Shown here piece after piece: positions 58,531 through 64,000 of a stretch of DNA of 64,000 nucleotides; the first letter of the stretch is position 1; the number at the start of each line of letters is the position of its first letter. The notes beneath the pieces were generated by a model. The model was not told the origin of the DNA and ran no database searches. It saw only the letters and a program-made list of their open reading frames with translations. The DNA is taken from contig NC_021677.1 in the NCBI RefSeq assembly GCF_000247815.1, positions 61,391,033 to 61,455,032 on the forward strand, given 5' to 3'. Made by a program: the position numbers and the translations under genes. The DNA is from Ficedula albicollis (taxonomy: Eukaryota > Chordata > Aves > Passeriformes > Muscicapidae).

Positions 58531-61500
58531 GCCCAAGGATGTGGTGCTTAACAACACATATCCTAATGTGACCCCAGAGAAGGAATCAAACCACAGTTTT
58601 GGAAAGAACTTTGTATTTTTATAGCCTCAGTCACTGACTCAAAACCAGCAACCACGTCAGGTGTCTCAGAGTTCACAGCAAATACAAATATTTGGATTAA
58701 CAGACACAGGAATCAGCTCAAATCAAATCTATAATTCTAGTGCATTTATGCAATACTCTATGAAATGTCATTAAACACCAAAATCTGAGTGCAAGGTATT
58801 AAGGTTGACTCAAGGTGAGTAGAGAATCACACATACTATGGGTTGAATGTGAAATACTGGAGTTAAGTTTCCTCAGTGGTGCAGTAGGCAGAAGGATGGA
58901 GGTTTGTGATGCAGAACAAATGAAATATGAATCAGCACCAGTTCTCAGCTCAAAAGTACCAGCAGGACTATAGCTGGTAGTAATAAACAATGCTGTTGTT
59001 GACAGGCATTTTATAAAGGTTAGGGTTGATCTTCATAGCCAGAAATATTTTATCTTGGCCTTGCATTTGCTGCATTTTTCCAAGTATTTCACATTGCCTG
59101 TGGAACACCAGAGCATCTCCAGCATCACTGAGTGTCCCTTTGCCAAATTCCAGGAATAGAAGAACAGCTACCCAGAAAGGTCTTTGCTGGTATTCCAGCT
59201 TGCACATTGAAATGCAAAGCATTTGAGAAATAAGTCTGGGAACTTGGCTGGTGCTCCTTGGGGATTACCCACCCATTCCCCATTCCCTGTTTCACAGACC
59301 TAACGGCAGGACTGAAATGAGGAGGTTTCCTGAGAAGAATAAGTTCTCTGGCTGGTTTCATACTTCTCTGTGGAAGAGTAAGACCCCCCTGCAATGTCCA
59401 TGGTTCCAGATTATCTCCTGCCATCTCTGTCCCAGGCACCTGGCTGGCAGATCCTCCCTGCCACACGTGGCCAGGGAGCTGCTTCCCATCTCCTGGGGTT
59501 GTGGTGCTGTCAGTGCCCAAAGCACAAAGCAAGACACTGCTGAGCAAGGTCCTGAGCTGCTGCTGCCTCAGCCGTGCTGGGATGCTGAGGGGCAGAACAT
59601 GAGACCATCTTTCAGGTCTGATTGCTACCCAGAGATCAAGAAGTGCAGTCTCATATTTGTTGGTATTTGGCAGGAGTAACAGCAGTTTCTGGGATGGAAT
59701 ATTTTTGCCCTGCATTTTGCTGTGGCTTCAAAGGGGAAGAGTGGTTTGTACCCCTTAGAGTAGGTTCAGTTCTCTTCTGCCTTTCTTTTGAGGGCTTGGC
59801 AGGCTGGGAGCTCCAAATTTGCCTTGACAACTGAGTTTATAAATTTTACTTCCAACCAAGTTTATCACTGTGAGCTAAACCTGATGCCAGCCTGGGCAAA
59901 GAGGTGAACCTGGGGGGTTGGTGAGCTCTGGCTGTTTTTTATTGCTCTTCTTAGACTCCTGTGGATGGATCAAGGTTATTCCTCAGGTCACAGGTTATGC
60001 AGAAGTGCCTCCAGCCTGGATGAGAAGACAGCATGTGCCAAAAAGGAGGAAAACAAACTGATGGGCTGCAGGCAGTCTCTTCACAGCTCTCTGTGTTCCT
60101 GGAGGAGTATCTCTGAGGCATTCAGTACGCACAGCATTGGCAGGAAAAATCCCTTTTCCATGCTTTTTCCTGCTAACTTGTTCCAGAGTCCTCACAGGGA
60201 AATACTCTGACTTATCTCAGTGGTCCTGCTGCCCTTTCAACCTGAATAACAGCAGAGGTTTTTCTGGGCACCCCTAAATAACAAAAAGGTGACCCATGGA
60301 CTGAACTAATAAACATCAGCCCTGTCTGAAGGATCAGACTTCAAGTCTCAGCTTCACCATCACTTCTGGTTACTCCAGGCACTTAGGGTCCTAAATTTTT
60401 CTCCCTTACTCCTATTTCTCTGCTACATTTAACCAGCCTCTCATTAGTCTTCATTTAGATATTAATTTTTCATGGGAGCTGATTTTTTTTGACCCACACA
60501 AGCAATTAATGGTTATTCTTAGAGCTTGAGTGTAATGTCTTGCATGCAGCTGCCTTTGATTACCAGGTTTCTGAGGCCCCCCTATTATTTTGCCTCCTCA
60601 GTAAAGCCTTAAAGGATGCTATAGTCACTGATAGCACAGCAAAAACTTTAAAAGTCTGGAAAAACAGAGTAGAAATAATTGTTGGGAGCTGGAGGTTTCA
60701 TTCCTGTGGCATGGTCAGTGCCTGCAGGAACTGAAGTTCAGTGGCAATGAAGTGCTGAGGTTCTGCTGATAAATCTGAACTCCTGGTCCCCACCACCATT
60801 TCTCCTGAGTGTAAATCATTCAGGTGTTCCTTTTTCCACATTTACCAGATGGTTGGGTAGGGCTGTGGGTCTAACACATCAAACCAAGTGGCTGGAGAAG
60901 GGCACAGCTCACCTGGATTTGTTTGATACCTGTGAGATCAGGGCATTATTTTGGAGCAATCATTTGGACTTCCTTCTCCAGAAGTCTGGAGGAACCTTGC
61001 TGTCTTGCAAGGCTGCCATGAAATTAATTTACTTGAATTTTTCTCTTTCAGTTAGTTCATTAGTTTTTCCTTAAAGCTCCTCACCTTTAGTAAACTCTTT
61101 TATCCAACAAGGAGTAACTGGGACTTTGCTCAGTCCTGAGATGATGGTCTTAAATTGTCCTACACTCCTTTTTTCTAAATGAAGAAACAGAAATACATAG
61201 GAGAATGACCATGCATTATTTGGGGGTGGAATAAAGGAAGAGCAAACACTGCTGGGGGCAACACCTGGCTCAGGTCAAGTGGTGCAGAGATACAGATCCT
61301 GTGCAGTAATCCCACAGCTGCTTCTTTTGCTGTATGAAACAACTTTATGAGAAGTTAAAATAAGTCCATTTCATTATTAAAGCCAGGTTTTGAAGTTTTC
61401 TTCAGAAAAGTTGCATGTAGTTTTTAAACTATAACATTTCATGACTGAATTCTGCAGAGAAGGTTGCCTTGGTGGGTTGCATTAAAATGAGCAAGTACTT

Positions 61501-61757
61501 CACAGAGGTGGTGCTCTGTGAAGAGCTGGGTGGATAATTTGCTCCTGAAACTATTCTCTAATGGTCCAATGGCTGCCAAAACCCAACAAAACCAGTTGAA
61601 GGAAAGGTATTTTTTAATTTTAAAACAAAAAGTAGGAAAATGTTAAGGTAAAAAATTTTTGGTTTTTAATTTTCCTCTGAATTTTAAATGGGAAACAAAT
61701 AATTTCCTGAGTAGTTCCAGCTTTAAAGGTGTCTTGTTTGATGAGTCAAGAAGACAG
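58531..61757. other. Unique non-coding sequence
   Basis: About 3.2 kb. A 196-codon minus frame (59125-59715) and a 142-codon plus frame lie over the same bases, so neither is convincing. An 84-codon minus frame (58968-59222) and a donor-like 'caaggtgagt' on the plus strand near 58810 were noted but not assembled into a gene. Confidence 0.4.
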
Positions 61758-62129
61758 CAGGCAAAGGATTTTGGTGTGGTTGGGCTTTTTTCAAGCAGGC
61801 CCACGTTGACAGAGAATAACATTGGCTAGAGATGACCAGAGATTCAGTAATCCATGCACAGATCTGGCAGATAAAACTGTCTATAGCAGGAGAGTTGGAA
61901 CTAGGTGCTTTTTAAGGTCCCTCCCAACCCAAACTCTTCTGTGCAGGCAAAGGATTTTGGTGTGGTTGGGCTTTTTTCAAGCAGGCCCACGTTGACAGAG
62001 AATAACATTGGCTAGAGATGACCAGAGATTCAGTAATCCATGCACAGATCTGGCAGATAAAACTGTCTATAGCAGGAGAGTTGGAACTAGGTGCTTTTTA
62101 AGGTCCCTCCCAACCCAAACTCTTCTGTG
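61758..62129 (+). repeat. 186-bp perfect two-copy tandem duplication
   Basis: Copies 61758-61943 and 61944-62129 run from 'caggcaaaggattttgg' to 'aaactcttctgtg' and appear identical at every base I compared. Each ends in a CR1 3' tail ('ggtgctttttaaggtccctcccaacccaaactcttctgtg'). Only the second is followed by the expected 'attcc' CR1 terminus, so the second junction is the original one. Confidence 0.95.
61886..61943 (+). mobile_element. CR1 LINE 3' terminus (copy A)
   Basis: 'ggagagttggaactaggtgc' and 'aaggtccctcccaacccaaactc' form a short sense CR1 3' end within the first copy of the 186-bp duplication. Confidence 0.85.
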
Positions 62130-62135
62130 ATTCCA
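62072..62135 (+). mobile_element. CR1 LINE 3' terminus (copy B)
   Basis: Identical to copy A, 186 bases downstream, and continuing into 'attccatatga'. It is a duplicate by local duplication, not a new insertion. Confidence 0.85.
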
Positions 62136-64000
62136 TATGACTTTACCAAAGGGCTTAAAACTCCCAAGGAGCTTTGTCAACTATAGAAAGCCAAAAGTAT
62201 TTTTTTAAAAGCCAGGTATTTGAAGCGTCCATGAGGCAGCACACAGCTGTTGATTTTAACTTCAAGGGAGTATCCTGGTGTTTCAAATGGTCATGTTTCA
62301 GTCCCCAGGCTGGGAGCAGTGGCACATAGGAGCAGCTTGGGCTGGTGCAGGCTCTTTGGTAGTACCCACTCAAAGTAGAACCGAGGGTTGGTTGGTTCCT
62401 GCTCTCCGCTCACGTGGCTGCACACACAGGGCACATCCCAGAGGGAGCAGAAGGGCCACATGCAGTTAAATCCCTCCCAGCTGAGCTTTCTGCAAACACC
62501 TGCAGGTTTTGAGTCATCCTGCCCAGGGGGCTGAATGTTTTTCTTCTGCCTATGCCATATTTTCTGTGTTTCAGAACAGGGGCAGTTCCTTGCTCTGCAG
62601 CAGGCTCAGCATCACAGATTTTAGCAGGGCCTCGAGGTGCTACCAAACTGAAGATATTAAGAACAGTTTGCAGGCCTGGGCAGCAAAAGTTTGTTACAAC
62701 ACTTATTTATTACCACTCTCATATAACTCATTCATGGTAAACAATGCAGGTTTTATTATGTGTAAGTAACAGGAGACCTTTGCTTTTTCCACTAACAAAC
62801 ATGCCATGGGTAATTATTCCTGTATTAAAACTACATGTGGACATATTTGTGACATGCAACAGTTCCATGGCTTTGAAGAGAAGTATTATTCCAAACAAGG
62901 TTAGCCACCATTTATTTTGAGGGGCTCTTGCATTTCTGTGTTGGAAGCACTTTGTGGCTTTCCTTGTCTATTTGATAATCATTAACATGTTCTGTCGTTA
63001 ACCTTCAAGCAGCTTCGCTTGAAACTTTATATGCAGCTTCTCAAACATTTGCCTTGCACTGCAGACTGTGGTTTGCTGGGGCTGTTTTTATGATCTCTCG
63101 TGGTAAAATCAGGAAGATGAAAAATGGGTGTGTATTTGAAGAGCAGCATATCCAGCTTTCTAGGTCTTAAATTAGAGTGATGAGCATAAACACTGCAAAC
63201 AGAGCTTTTCCAACTCGATTGCAATTATATTTGAAATTACCTACAATTACCAGTAACCATCTCAAAGCTAGAAATTAACTTTGCAGGCTCTGCTCAGCTG
63301 TTAAACGTGCTGTCCCGTGCAGCTGAATGGAGGGAAGAGGGTGAGGAGGCGTTGGAATGGCAACCGTGCTGCCTTCCAGCCGAGGCAGAGCTTGTGCACG
63401 CTTTTCCCTTTGAAACGAACATGTATGCCCCTTCTTGAGACATGGTTTGGGAAGCTGTGGCTGTGCTCACCCTTTGCTGGGGTCTAGCAGAGTCCTCCCT
63501 TCCTTGGTGGAGCGTGGTGGGCTGTGCTGGTGGAGAGCGGGCTCTCCTCGTCTCCTTCCAGAAGTTTACATTTATGGCAGCTCCCCTTGCTGCCTGACCA
63601 GCTAGAAAACAGCATTTTCTAATTCTTCCTCTGCCTGATGGTTTCCTGCTGTTATTTCTTCAACTGATCTCTTCATAACTCATTTGGATAACTCTATTCC
63701 AGTTTCTTCCACAGCTGCTGTGGCCAGAGAAGTTCAGACTTTTCTCCCTCTTCTTCCAGAGTTATGGCACAAGGATGTTGCCATGGCTCTGTAGCCACAG
63801 CCAACCTCACTGACTTTCAGCTGGTGGAGCTGAGGGAGGTATTTTGCCCAAAGCATCTTAGAAATGCTTATGATTTCAGTTTCCAACATGATTCTGAGCT
63901 GGGGAATGAGAACGTGCCAGGACTGTCAGTGACAGCTTTAGAAATGGATTGTTTGCATAAACTTGAAAACAGTACAAGCATAAATGTATTTCCTTTGTTT
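62136..64000. other. Unique non-coding sequence
   Basis: About 1.9 kb to the window edge. The stretch at 62980-63250 is AT-rich and repeat-free, with an imperfect 'caagcagcttcgcttg' palindrome. No gene or transposon is recognised. Confidence 0.45.

Noticed and set aside
59125..59715. 196-codon minus-strand frame
   Set aside because: A 142-codon frame is open on the other strand over the same bases. No recognisable family, signal peptide or splice context.

Overview
The window is nuclear DNA from a bird, most likely a songbird (passerine). The evidence is at least nineteen 5'-truncated CR1 LINE fragments. Most end in the avian CR1 3' signature (a 'cccttccaacccaaacca' type block followed by a 'ttctatga' tail), several close to the CR1-J/E-like forms common in passerines. 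There are no bacterial operons, rRNAs or tRNAs. The sequence is a draft assembly with two N gaps (36669-37650 and 39151-39791) and one clear assembly artefact (poly-C at 13058-13692). Family assignments come from remembered consensus sequences, not from a search.

I see no recognisable protein-coding gene. Almost all open frames are short, overlap CR1 copies, or are shadows of low-complexity sequence. The best coding candidate is a 113-codon minus-strand frame at 50310-50651. It has a signal-peptide-like start, an A at -3, and an AATAAA about 60 nt after the stop. I cannot assign it to a family. A CpG-rich island-like block at about 24755-25130 is the best candidate for a promoter or unannotated first exon. 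The rest reads as intergenic or intronic DNA, with several AT-rich, low-repeat blocks rich in homeobox, FOX, SOX or octamer-like motifs (around 12.2, 14.4, 16.6, 20.1, 21.7, 29.5, 30.7, 41.6 and 54.5 kb). These look like the conserved non-coding elements of developmental gene deserts, but conservation cannot be judged from one sequence.

Layout. 0-2.5 kb: unique sequence, then a 609-bp near-perfect tandem duplication, each copy holding a CR1 3' end. 6.0-7.4 kb: a decayed ancient CR1 reverse-transcriptase segment interrupted by a younger, opposite CR1. 8.1-9.05 kb: three separate two-copy tandem duplications. 11.05-11.3 kb: an ancient CR1 tail with an odd CpG-rich patch. 12.87-13.87 kb: the duplicated flank, adaptor remnant and poly-C artefact. 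14-21 kb: largely unique. 21-25 kb: CR1 copies and the CpG-rich block. 27.5-28.5 kb: a 36-bp minisatellite and a CR1 with an internal duplication. 29-36 kb: candidate regulatory blocks, small duplications, CR1, poly-A. 36.6-39.9 kb: two gaps, the second flanked by a diverged direct repeat. 40-64 kb: mostly unique with scattered CR1, the candidate secreted ORF at 50.3 kb, and an apparently perfect 186-bp tandem duplication at 61.76-62.13 kb.

The most striking window-wide pattern is the number of local, mostly two-copy tandem duplications (about 21 to 609 bp), half or more touching CR1 tails. They may reflect real recent duplications, unresolved heterozygosity, or assembly error. The poly-C block is certainly assembly error. 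No new defence, mobile or enzymatic system is supported by this sequence.
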